Shown: in pieces, positions 26,001 to 36,996 of the stretch | Numbering within the stretch: the first letter of the stretch is position 1 | Layout: each line of letters starts with the position of its first letter | NCBI RefSeq assembly: GCF_041296385.1 | Contig: NC_091016.1 | Location: 20,001,497 to 20,065,496, forward strand | Length of the DNA: 64,000 bases | Origin: Aphelocoma coerulescens | Lineage: Eukaryota > Chordata > Aves > Passeriformes > Corvidae | Direction: 5' to 3' | Notes under the pieces: model-generated | Told to the model about the DNA's origin: nothing | Seen by the model: the letters and a program-made list of their open reading frames with translations, nothing else | Database searches by the model: none | Program-made: the position numbers and the translations under genes

Positions 26001-29000
26001 ACGATAGCTGGTTTACAGGGAGGTTGCTTGGTAATAGAGACGGACTGGCTGGAGCCACACATGGATGGAGAGGTGTCAAAGGGGTGCTTTGGCACACCAG
26101 TGTCTGGTATGCAATCACATCTCCGAGCTCTTGTAAATGCACAGGGAACTAAAATGGAGGTATTTGTCCAGCAGGACAATCACCAAAGACCAAAAGGAAT
26201 GTTCTGCTAAGCAGGAGGTACATGCTCACTAAGCAGACATTGCTCCTTCAATTACCCAAGCTAGAGGGACCCTGAAGGCTGCTACAACAGAGAATCCCTG
26301 ATTACAAACTCCAGTTGGTCTTTGGTTTGAACCTGAACCAGCACTTAGTAAGTCAGTATAAAATTTCCCCTAACTTCTGAGATGCTGGACCATATCTCAT
26401 GTGATGCTGGGCAAAGTTTGGTTTTTGGAAGACCGCTCTATGAAGCTGTGGTGCTTGACATTTAATTTGGAGACCCCACATTTCAGTGCTCCAGCTGAGC
26501 ACCTCAAACTCCACAGCCATGGCAAAAAGAAGTGCAATTTGATTGTCCTTGACTTCTCCATCAGTTACTGATCTGAGTGTTTTGAAACATTTAGCTAGGG
26601 TTTAATATTAAAGAAACCTCTGAAATGCTTAGATTAAGGAATCTGAGCTGAAGTGCTCTGTAGAAATAGTTCATTTTAGATGACCAAAGCACAGTGAAAG
26701 CTTTATTTTCTGTGGCAGGCATAACCCTACAAGGGCAGACAAAGCCTAAGAAGTACTGAGATTAAGATAATGTTTTTCAGATTTTTTTTAAATTTAAAAA
26801 AGGGCTTTATTTTAAATACTGGGGTTCCTTCCTCCTGCTTTCTAGAATAAAATCCCAACAAATTTAGGATCAAAATTATTTCATTGGGACCCTTCAGGGG
26901 GGACTCCTCAAGTCACCTGTGTAATTACATGGATGTAATCCAAGTAAATCTTCGTGTTGTTTCTCTCAACCACAAGAAAGCAAGCTGTGATTTAGATTAC
27001 TTTTCTGCTCAGAGCACTCAACCTATGCCCACACACTTAGGAAATTCCTATCAGTGGCACCCAAAGAAGTTAATACTCCCATGCACCTACAGCAAGCAGA
27101 AAACATTGTTATGGTGACTGTTCTTCATGTGAGGAAAATCAGTGCAGGATCAGAAGTCTCCACAGAAATATGCTGACCATTGACCTGCTGCCCTCTGAGC
27201 CTCTTGCTCTCTGTTCTTTATTGAGATTACCCAAGTGAGGAAATGACTCTCAGAAATCCACTGGCACATTGATCAAAACACGACACGCATCGAAGGAATC
27301 AGATCTGCCTGAAACACACTCTCATGCTGGCTGCAGATTGTGTATAGGATGGCAAAGACAAATAACCTGACACTGCACCTTAATAATACTGCTTGCTCTT
27401 CCAGCTGCTTTCTCATTTGGTTTTGTTTGATTATTTCTTAAGAAGGTCAACTCTGGAGGCAACTCCCCCCTCTCCTCTGAATCCTCGGCAAAAGCTGCCT
27501 GCACAAGCCTCAGAGAATTGCAGAGCCCTGAGGAGACAACACTGCTGCTGATCAGGTGCACACCCCAGTTTGGCTGTCACCTTTTGGTTGGGTTGGCCCT
27601 ATAGACATAGACTGAGGCTGCATTCACGGAGAGCAGAGAGCCACAACCTCCCATGGCTGCAGTTCTAATTCACATCCTGGAATACAACAATAAAGAAGAC
27701 AGGGCAAATATATTTCCCCCTTAAAACCTTCAGACCATCTTGGTTATTTGTGGGATTTGTTGCCAAATTATCCTCTGTAGTGCCTGCTCTCACAGGCTCA
27801 CCCCCTGGCTCCTGGCAGCTCAGTACAACATCTGACCTGTGCTTGCTGAGCTGTCCAAGTGTGTTTTGCACATCACTTCCATTAAATTATCACCTCCAGA
27901 ACATCTGGACCACCAGATATTCCCACAAGACTATGACACAGAGACAGAGGATATTTTAGAAGTGAGTGGTTATGGTGCTCAGGTTGTGGAGCACAAGCAG
28001 AAATGATGTGCTGGGTATGCTGGGTCCCTACAGAGGACCCAGAGAGAAGAAGGTCTAACCCAGCTAAGCATCCTAAGCAAGGAGAGAAGAGCTGCCAAAA
28101 CCTGTGAGATGGCAGAAAACCCAGAATGTTGTGTCCCTTACTTAAGATAAGAGCAGAGCATGCCCCATCCATTTGGATAGAGCTGTCAGTCCACAGCTGG
28201 GTCATTTAACAGGATTCCTTAGGGCAAGTATGAACAGTCCTGCTCACTCCTACACACTGCCCCCAACACCTGTAACCTTAGCACAGCTGTACAGAGAGAA
28301 GATCCCTGCATCTTTTCTTCCCAGGGGCGCTTCTCAAGCACACATAACCCAGATATGTTCCATCCCAAACACATCTGCCCACAGTAAGGGTGCTATAAAA
28401 AAAAAAAATTATATCCAAAAATCACTTTTACACATCAGAGTACTTCACTTGACCTCATTTTTTAATGCCTGGTATGGATTTCTATAAATCAGTTCTATCA
28501 CTTGATTTTTGAAACAGGTACTTACACATAAGAAGCTTAGAATCCAGTTTTCATGGGTTGATTTTTCAAAATGTTTTACTATACAGGCACCTAAGGTTTA
28601 TTCTAACACTTAAGATAGGAAAAAAAATCTGGGTACAAAGTCTAGGATCACAAACTGAGTCAGAAATCCAGATCTTCAGGCATTCCAGAGTTGCTTGATG
28701 TGCTAGGCAGAATGAGTCTCTGCTACCAGAATATGGGAAAAGCTAGGACTGATTATGCCTGTATCTGTCACATTTTACCAGGAAGAAATCTGATCTGAGT
28801 TATACTTTTGCTGTCAGTCTTTAGCGAAGTGCTGAGAGCTATAGGTGGTCTGCACTTGGGGAGGGAAGGAAAAAACTCAACTGCAAACCAAAGCCTACTG
28901 TCAGTTAAACCAAAGAATCAAGAATAAATTTCACCTAGCTGCTCCTTAAAGAAATCAGAATAATAATTGCCTAGAAACCCAGTACCTTTCGGAGTGCAAA

Positions 29001-30229
29001 ATAATGACTGAAGAGATGGTGTAGTCCGACAGCAAGCAAACAGAAATTAGAATGAAGTGTTTTCTTACATAGTTCTGAAAATCCAAATGTGTCTAATGAA
29101 AATAGACTCAACATTTCATTATTCAAGCACAAACAATACAGTAATAAAAAATGAATGCCCAGAGTGCTATCAAGAGGGTGTTTTAGGGACTGTAAGCCAC
29201 ACACTTTGTGGGCTATTCAGGAAAATGCTTTAAAATTAGAATTTCAACTCTCACTTCTTAAAGACCCCATTAACATGTTTCTCACCCAGACTGTTTGATT
29301 GTGTCCCTGAGGAACTGGGGAAGTACAGAACTGCAGCCAAGGAGGCACCTAACAGAGGGGAGCTGCTTGGCCCTGCAAAGCTCTCAAGGAGCATGGATGG
29401 AACAGTTCTCTCCCAGCCTGGCTATGCCTAATCCTCGTGTTCACAGAAGGATGAAACCTGGACTCTCCCTCCCTATGCTCAGCTTACACAAACTCCAGGA
29501 AAACTTGCAGTCCTGTCCCTGGGTGACTGTATTTCAATGCCTACATCTGAAAGATTTAGTAGTCTTATTAAAACTGTTGAGAACAGAGTGAGGGCTTGAA
29601 AAGACATAGTGTGATCCCTGCAAGCTCGAATCCTCTACAAGTAAGAAGCTGAGTAACCTGTGGGTGATTTACCCTTGAGAGACATTGAGTATACTTGCTA
29701 TTTGTTAAGCAGTAAGGAAGGTTTCCAACACGTCGCTAGGATAGTGGTGTGTTTAGCTGGAGTAATAAAGCTGCTTTGACACACGTAACTGATGAAGCTG
29801 TTGAGGAAGGCAAACTGTTTTGACTCTGCATGTCTGGTAGTTCTTGGCAAGGTTGGGTAGAAACAGCATTCTTGTCAATTAAGCACGACACGAAAGCAAA
29901 TCAAATTGCTCTGAGCCAGGATAATGTGGTGTGTGAGCCGACAGTGGCATCAAAGGTACTCCAGGAGGGTACGTACATAAATGAGCTCGCTGGGAGGGAA
30001 AAAATGGACCTTGGAAGAATGGCTGTGGAACTGCTCACCCAGGTGACACCTCAATGCCCTGCCATTTGGTTCCTCCCACGCTGGGACCACGAGCCAGACG
30101 GCTTTGTGCATGTTTGACTAAGAGCACAGCATCATGTTTTAGCAGAACAACTAGTTAATTCATTGGGGGTTTTTGCCTTTGCTGGGTGGAACTGCCAAAA
30201 ATAACCGAATACAACCGTGTGGTGGAAGA

Positions 30230-30560
30230 AACCCTGCTGCAGCTGAGCTCACCGTGGGCTTTGCCTCTCTACGAGCTGCAGCAGCTTGAAGAGGCACACG
30301 AAGGGAAGCACTGAGGTGGGGGCAGCTGCTCTTCATCTGCAGGAGCTGTACATGTAGCTGGTAGAAGCCATGCCAGGATGGAACGCAGCAGCCTCGGGAT
30401 GCCGGTACTCCGGCAGACACTGCTCCTGCCCGGCTGGGCAGCTTGGCACCCCCAGCACAGCAGCTCTGCCACGGCCTTTGCTGTGCCCACAGGCACAACG
30501 CGGCCGCGCTTCCAGCCACCTTCTGCTGCATCTCCTCACTCAGAGCAAAGCCTTGCTCTG
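30230..30560. other. GC-richer patch in intron near exon 1
   Basis: This patch is richer in G+C and CpG than the rest of the intron (for example around 30375-30510, including GCGGCCGC). It lies about 1.7 kb downstream of exon 1 in the direction of transcription. It may be an intronic regulatory element or a minor CpG island. Open frames across it on both strands are unrecognised and probably compositional. Confidence 0.4.
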
Positions 30561-31714
30561 CAGCAGGCTCTCTGAACTCACACCAAGTACTGTAAGCAAT
30601 CCAGGAGGTAGCAGGCAGGTAGCATGCCAAGAGAAGGTACGACTTGGGGAACACTTGTCAGAATCCAGCCTTTGTTGCAGATCGTGAAAAACAGTCTTCA
30701 GCCTCCACCTCGCACGTGAGATGTGACATTATTGACTCCAAGGAGAGAGCACTGCCTCTCAGTGCTGCTACAGGAGTATGAGAAACACAACTCTTGGTTC
30801 TGCCATTTACACCTGTCAAGACTGGCAAAACCCCCTGCTGAGTTCCTCATTCCCTCTGCCCAGGTAAAAATGACTGCAGATGGGGCAATGAAGTGGAGAT
30901 GGAAACAAATGCAAATGAAGAGGAAACATTTTACATTTCAATAACCGCAGAGAGGAGAAGCCAGGGTTGGCAGGGAAGCAATGTGTTTACACGTCACCTG
31001 AAGATTTCTCTGTTTCCCACAGCAGGTGTAAGGAAAGAGTGGGTTTGTTAAAACGTTGGCTTTTTTTGTTCATTCATTCACATCAGTCAAAATGATCTCT
31101 TTTAAATGTATGTTCCTGTGATGAAGAAATGCATTCTAATTAATGCTTAATTAAAACGGTGTTTTAATGACAGGGCTACTGAATGTAATTGCAACCCAAA
31201 AGTTAACTGGATTTTTCAATGCAAAAAGTAACAATACCTGACAACATTGCTGTACTCACCATCACGACTCCATTATACGGATTAGTCATTATTGATAAAA
31301 CATTTTCCAAACTTAATGAATGTAAATGCAATAATGAGCTGTGAGTTTCTTCCTCTACAATAAAGGGAAAACACAACACTTACGCTCAGAAGACACTTGG
31401 CTTCTTACAAAACTTAAAAACTGGCAGAATTAAGACCGGTAAGAACTTGTGTTCAGGGACAGGGTTTCTCAAGCAATAGTCCAAGAGTAGTAGATAGCCA
31501 CAGAGTAAAAAAAAACAAAAATCCTCCCACTAGAACTCATCATTTGCTTTACAAAGTGCTGCTCTTCCTAAACACCTATGGGATATGAAAAACTGCAGCC
31601 GGCTGCAGCGATAACACGGAGAACGTGTATCGTGCTACAGCTGGAAGACACACGACTTCGTGTGCCTTGCGTCTTTAAACACATACACATCCTAACTTTG
31701 CCAGCAGTTAAAGC
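30561..31714. other. Intron next to the CpG island, AT-rich
   Basis: Non-coding, AT-rich DNA. It contains a block at about 31060-31350 with several TAATTA/TTAATTA homeodomain-type cores and no repeat features. No exon is seen. Confidence 0.5.
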
Positions 31715-32249
31715 CGGTACCAAGTTGAGCGGCCAGGCACGGCGAAAGCCTGGCTCTCCCTCAGCATCTCCATCAGCCCGCTACTACCGGCCCCCGCGCC
31801 GCCTCCCGCGGTACCGAGCCACTCGCCCGGCGGGCGCATCGCGGCGCAGGCTGCGCTGCTCGGGGAGCCGCCAGCCCCGTTCGCTCCTTGGGGCCGGCGG
31901 AACGAAGCCCAGCAGCCGGCAGCAGAAGTTTGTTGGGGAGGGACGGGGCTCCCGCAGCCGCGACGGCCGGTGCTCCTGCGAACCCGCGGGAGCCGGAGCG
32001 CCGCGGGGCGGGAGCAGCGCCGGTCCCCGGCTCCGTGCAGCGGGCGGAGCGGTGGGACCGCGACATTCGGGGCGGGAGGTCAGCGGGGACAAGAGGGACC
32101 CGGACGCGCTGCGAAACCCCGGTTGCCACAGCAACGCGGCGGCGCCTCTCCCCAAACTTTGGTCGCTATAACGACGGGGCCGGGGCCGCGGCCGCGGCAT
32201 CCCCCGGGCGGGCGGGTCTGCGCCGCGGAGTCGTCGGGGCAGCGCTCAC

Positions 32250-32601
32250 CTATGGTGGAGACGACGGTGCCCACGAAGTAGAAGGCGCCGGGGAAGTCCC
32301 AGCGAGGCCGCAGGGCGTCGACGCGGATGCCCGCGGCCCTGGCCGCCTCGTAGCTCCGCAGGAAGGCGCGCAGCTCCGGCGGGCTGATGTTGAAGATGCG
32401 GCTGAAGTTGTGGAGGGTCCGGTTCCAACGGAGCTGCGCCGCCGCCTCCGACGGGCTCTCGAGGGCCGAGAAGACGGTGGCGCCGGCGCTCAGGTACGCC
32501 GCGATGAGGGCGGCCAGCAGCAGGAACCGCCCGTTGTCCTCGTTGAGGGGCGCGAGGCGCCGCCGGCGGCAGGAGCCCACCGCCCCCCGCGGGGGCATCA
32601 T
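32250..32601 (-). CDS. KCNK12: KCNK12 (THIK-2), coding exon 1 with start codon
   Basis: This exon encodes residues 1-117 plus the first base of codon 118. The start chosen is the first of two adjacent ATGs (32599-32601, then 32596-32598). It places 18 residues before the conserved LNEDNGRF that opens M1 (about 27-47), against about 30 in human. The frame stays open upstream to 33333 but has no nearer ATG, so a non-AUG or distant start is possible but unlikely. The N-terminus carries an arginine run (CRRRR, 11-15), comparable to the RRSRRR retention signal described in mammalian THIK-2. After M1, the extracellular cap region (48-100) has three N-glycosylation sequons (Asn60, Asn65, Asn71) and no cysteine, as I recall for THIK proteins. 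P1 begins near 104. The exon ends ...TVVSTI-G before a GT donor. It is very GC-rich because it lies within the CpG island. Confidence 0.93.
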
Positions 32602-33145
32602 CCGGTGCGCGGCGCGGCGGGCGCGGCGGGCGGCGGGCGGCCCCCGGCGGGGGGCGCGGGCATGGGGCGGCGCTGCGCGGAGCCCGGCGCGGCGGCGGCG
32701 GTTTCGCTGCAGGGGCCGCGGCTCTGAGTCATCCCCCGGCGGGGCTGCCCGCCCGGCTGGCGGCGGCGGCGCCCCGGGGCCGTTGGCCTCGCCCGCCCGC
32801 CCTCGGCCCGACGCCCCGCGCCCCCGGCGCCGCGGGCTGCTGCGGCGCGGGCTCGGCGGCGCGCACCGGCCGGCTCGCTCTGGCCATGCGGGGCGGCGGC
32901 GGCGGCCCCGCCGCGGGGGAGACGCCGCGGGGAGGCGGAGGCGGAGGCTCCGCGCGGCGCCCGGTCGACGGCGGGCGGAGGGCGGGAGCGTGCGGCGCGT
33001 CCCCCGGGGAGCCGCATCCCCGGCGGGAAGGCTCCCGCAGCCCCGCTGCCGCCGCCCGCCCGGGCCGGGCCGCTGGAGCCGCCGCTGCCGCCCCCCCGGG
33101 GGCCGCCGCGCCCGGCCCGGGGGAGGGATGGGGCGGGACGGGGCC

Positions 33146-33184
33146 GCCCTGCCCTGCCCTGCCCTGCCCTGCCCTGCCCTGCCC
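33146..33184. repeat. (GCCCT)7 pentanucleotide tandem repeat
   Basis: Seven perfect GCCCT units run from 33146 to 33180, with a partial eighth unit to 33184. The repeat is inside the CpG island about 550 bp upstream of the KCNK12 start codon, so it may fall in the promoter or 5' untranslated region. Confidence 0.95.
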
Positions 33185-33871
33185 GCCGCTCCCCGCTTCT
33201 GCGCTCCCACCGCGGCACCGGCCGGGTAGGGGGGACACGGCGAACGCACTGGTTCCTCGCCATGTGTGGGATGCGCCTTGGCCGCTGCGGGGGTGGTTTG
33301 GCTTCCAAAGCTTTCCTCTGTGCCCGGTGCCAACAGGGTGTTTTTGGGGAAGATAGTGGTGATCGGTGGAGCGCAAATTAATTAATTTCAGCCATTTCTA
33401 GTTGCACGAATCGTTGTTTCTGATCTGACTCCACAGAGGTAGACCCAAGAAAATGATACATTTTGGGTTCAGTGCCAAATGCCCATTTAATCTTAGCTGG
33501 TGTCTGAAAGGTGATTTTTTTTTTCCCCTAAGATGTAGGGTTCTGTCTTCGCTGTTTGCCTTGGAACAAACACTGTAGCCTTTCTTATCTGTTATGCTGC
33601 AGTAAGAACTGCAGTCCTTTCCTGGGAGGTTTCAAGTAAATAAATACATTCATTTTTTAAAAAGAAAATGAGAATTCACAGTGATAAAATATTGCAAAGA
33701 GGATGGGAATGATGCCAGTCCTGCAAACATATGTGTAGGGGTTGATAACACGTGTAGGAAAGATCTGTGCTTGGAGGAGGAAATGCTCCCCAGAATTTAC
33801 AGTTGCCAGTGTCAGTCTCACTGGGATGGGAGCTTGTGCCCTGGTTTATGGGTTTTTTATTTTTGCCTAGG

Positions 33872-33914
33872 TTCTTTTTTTTTCTTCCCCCCCCCCCCCC
33901 CTTTTTTTTTTTTT
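33872..33914 (+). repeat. 43-base pure pyrimidine tract (C15/T13)
   Basis: The plus strand is pyrimidine only from 33872 to 33914, including 15 C (33887-33901) followed by 13 T (33902-33914). It is followed by ATACAG, so it resembles a strong plus-strand splice acceptor. I see no exon to go with it. Confidence 0.9.
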
Positions 33915-36900
33915 ATACAGGAAAATATTTGCTGCCTCTTGGTAGCTGCATGGTGTCTTTTAGCAAAGGGCTATTTGCCATCACTAGAACCTCTCCATAG
34001 CTTCACACATTTATTTCTTATTTTGGATCTGAGAGATTTTGCTTTGCCTTCAGATTTCACGTTATTGGCAGTTATCTCTTGGCCACATCCATAGCAGGAG
34101 AACTTCCTCCCTTTCTAACAGACTGTTCATACTTGTCAGGTGAAGAAAATGGCTTGGGTTTACACCTATGCTTCCTAGGAACAGGCCACAGATAAAATGA
34201 AATTACTTAGTTTACAAAGTACTCTTAATATCATGTTTTGATAGCCACTAACTTGTCTAAACTTTGGGGTTTTGGCATTATTGCTTTTGTGCTAAAGCGT
34301 TCTATTCAGTAAAGGTGAAAGGAAACTGTCTGGAAGTATCAAAGATTTTCAATCTCCTGTTGTGCCCAAGGCAACCAATACCACATGCAAACCCTTAAGA
34401 AAAAAGTGGCTCCTATTTCAAAGTGTCAGTTGGGTCCCATTATAAATACTAAAACTGAATAAAAATAAAATAATTAAACCAATAAATCACAAACCCAATA
34501 GCTGTGGGAAGCTGTAGCAGATCTCAAGGACAAAAGAAGCAGAAAAAAATTAGGAAAGTATATCAGACCTAATCAAAACCCCATTGAAATGAGTGGAAAG
34601 TCTCCCATGGATGGTCAAGGGCTTAATAGGTCAGATATGGACCATTTGGTGCCAATGGCTATAGTTAGAAATAATTTCCACTCTGATAATTCAGGAATAA
34701 TTACATGCAATCCACTGTGTCAGATGATGTAGAACTAAGATAACTTACCTGAATTTGCAGGAATTTTGTTGCTGCAGATGGGTATCATGGTTTAGATTCC
34801 TGGTGTTTCTGTGTTTGCAGGGGAAGCAAGACTGGGTTTTTTTGTTTGATTGTTTGTTTTTGTTGCTGTTTTTTTACTCTTCTGTTGGGAACATTAAAAA
34901 ATGAGGGTTCAGTTCTCTGGAGTCCTCAGCAATTTCACTAATGTGAGAGACCCCTGATGTTTTTAGTGAGAAGCCAGTTAGTAAAGTTTGTGTAACTCGT
35001 ATTCTCACCACACCATGCCTTGTCCCCTCTTGGGGGATGGTTGGCCCCTAGATGAGGACTGAAAAACTGGTCTTTTCCTTGGGTCACACGACTGAATAAT
35101 TTCCAAGCAGTTGAAGCTGACTGGCTCTGGAGTCTGTGGTGGCCTCTCTGGAGATGTCCTGCCTGGGAAAGGATGATGCTGGTGGGATGCTGATTAGCTT
35201 GAGGAATCACATCATAGATAAGAAAGCCTACCAGTAACTTTCCATGAAGAAAAAAGCTAAGCTGAAGCAGCAAGGGACGTGGTTTAGCTGCTTCAGCATG
35301 GGCAAGACTGTATTTCCAGCATCACCGAATCATGGTTTCTAAGAATTCGAGCTGTTGACAGATTTTCAAAATGTTTTGACAACTCATTTCACTAAGATTT
35401 TTTTACTTGGGAGTCTTGAAAATTTGTCACCGTTTTGCAGAAATACTTCAGGTTTTTTCGGTTATAAAGCAAGGGGGAAAAATTGATTTTTTTTTTCATT
35501 AAAGTCCCACTAAAAATGTTTGGCCCTTTCCAAAGTAACTAGCTCTTGGAAAAACTCCATTAGCTGGATAAAAATCCTCCAGAGCTGTGGCTTAAAGGAA
35601 GGTTATGGTTTTGGTTGCTTTGATCCAGATAGCAGAGTTAGAGGAAACATCCTGCACCCCTGCTTGGGTAACACTCTTAAAGGCTGTTACGTGGTTAAAT
35701 GAATGATGTTTTTCTAAATTTTCTTGAATAATTGAATCAAGTCTCGAGGGACTTGGTGAAAACATCACTGTCTTTAGCACTGTTTGCCTAGAATTTTTTT
35801 AAAAGCTGATGGTCAGCTGTAAATTGGTCTTTATGCTAAAATTGGATCCCTGAGGTGTGGGAGTATTGTATGCATGGCACCAGCCATTTGGTTTGTCAGG
35901 AGGTCAGTGTTTGTGAAAGCAATTATTGTAGTAACCAAAATGTGATGTTTACATTATTAGCTTGGCTGTTTAAAATGAAGCTTGTGCGAAGAAATGAGAC
36001 GGGCTCATTAAATGTTTAATTAAACCATTGTCTACAAATAGGTTGTACTGCTAAACATCACTTCTCTTTATTGAAGAATAAAGTTTAAAATGGTATTTTA
36101 AACCTGAAAAAGACCTGTTACTGTTATTCCTTTCAAGAGAATAGTTATTTCTTTTTCCTTTTTTTTTCTTTTTTTTTTTTTTTTAATGGGTAAAATCCTC
36201 TAAATTCTCAACCATGGTTTGACTGTGTGACTCACAAGCAAATTAGCAAGATCACTTTTTTCAACTTCAGGGATACCAAGACGTCCACAGTTGTGTTCTT
36301 GGTTCCAGTACAAGCTTCACTCATGCGCGTCCCCACCGACCTTGTAGCAAATATTTGCCAAGAAAAAATATCAAGTACATCATTCAGGAGCTTTTTACCA
36401 CTATATTGGCATGGAAATGTCTCAAGTAGTTATTTGGAAATGTCTCATACAGTCTGAAGGTAAACATGCCATACAGTCCCTGACCTGAAATGTTCAGCTT
36501 GTTTGCAGTAGCTGGACATATTTTCTACCTCGTCAGTAACCAAAGGCAAATAGATTTGTAACTGCTACTGCAGCTGGAATTAATGTGCAGATGTTTTTGT
36601 GTTGCTCTTCATACAGCCCAATATGGGCTATATAAATTAGTTTTTGTCTGTAACATGTACCAAGGAAATTATTTTTCAGTGAATGGCCTTATGGTGAGCC
36701 TGGGTGTTTGACAAGCTGTGCAGGCAATGAGATGGTGCTCTTCTTCACTTGTACCTCCTACTGCATTTCAGGGGACAGTCTCCTTGGTATTACCTTGTAA
36801 TTAAAGGAATTGGATGAGGTATTTGGTAGTCTATGGAATCACAGCCTTGGTAGCATTGTGAGCAAAGGTTTCAGTTACAATCCATAACAGAAATGAATAT

Positions 36901-36945
36901 GCCCATTTTTAAAGTTAGAAATCTGGATACTTTAGGGTAGGGTGT

Positions 36946-36996
36946 TCTTCCCAGTACCTGATGTAGTACCAGGTACCAGGTCTTCCCAGTACCTGA
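36946..36996. repeat. 16-bp direct repeat, 35 bp apart
   Basis: TCTTCCCAGTACCTGA occurs at 36946-36961 and again at 36981-36996. A small local duplication with no visible function. Confidence 0.85.

Larger units (their letters stand above)
19317..30229. other. Intron, central part, no exon seen
   Basis: About 11 kb of intron without recognisable exons or transposons. It includes a 19-T run (23006-23024), a perfect 13-bp inverted repeat near 21.66 kb and an AT-rich block (about 24540-25060) that resembles non-coding regulatory DNA. The short open frames in it have no recognisable protein. Confidence 0.55.
13963..32249 (-). other. KCNK12: KCNK12 intron, phase 1, 18287 bp
   Basis: The intron has a canonical GT donor (complement of 32248-32249, reading G|GTGAGC) and an AG acceptor (complement of 13963-13964, reading CCGTAG|GTTTTG). 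Joining the two sides restores ATA-GGT-TTT-GGA-ATG, that is IGFGM, with no frame shift. An intron at this glycine codon of the first pore is the usual position in the K2P gene family. The pyrimidine tract before the acceptor is short and mixed. The intron is mostly AT-rich single-copy-looking DNA with a few short repeats listed separately; I see no further coding exon in it. Confidence 0.92.
31715..33240 (-). promoter_or_regulatory. CpG island covering KCNK12 exon 1 and promoter
   Basis: Base composition changes sharply from AT-rich to very GC- and CpG-rich at about 31715 and back at about 33240. The island covers the first coding exon, its 5' untranslated part and the start of the intron. 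Several GC boxes (GGGGCGGG at 32005-32012, 32069-32076 and 33130-33137) are visible. I see no convincing TATA box, as expected of an island promoter. The transcription start is probably between 32602 and about 33240, but cannot be fixed by eye. Many long open frames on both strands here are a by-product of the stop-poor composition. Confidence 0.85.

Noticed and set aside
13067..32601. KCNK13 (THIK-1) as the identity of the gene
   Set aside because: The M2 wording GLFGCAGTILFF, the RRNAITPGARLRR segment and the C-terminus GYPRNVCINTRQNGF follow KCNK12; KCNK13 differs at these places.
31888..33229. Plus-strand open frames of about 280 codons in the CpG island
   Set aside because: Antisense to the KCNK12 exon, composed of Arg/Gly/Ala/Pro, with no recognisable domain. 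Stop codons are simply rare at this GC content.
32080..33333. 417-codon minus-strand open frame across the CpG island
   Set aside because: It contains KCNK12 exon 1 in frame but continues through the splice donor on one side and far upstream on the other. The extra parts are low-complexity Pro/Arg/Ala-rich sequence from GC bias.
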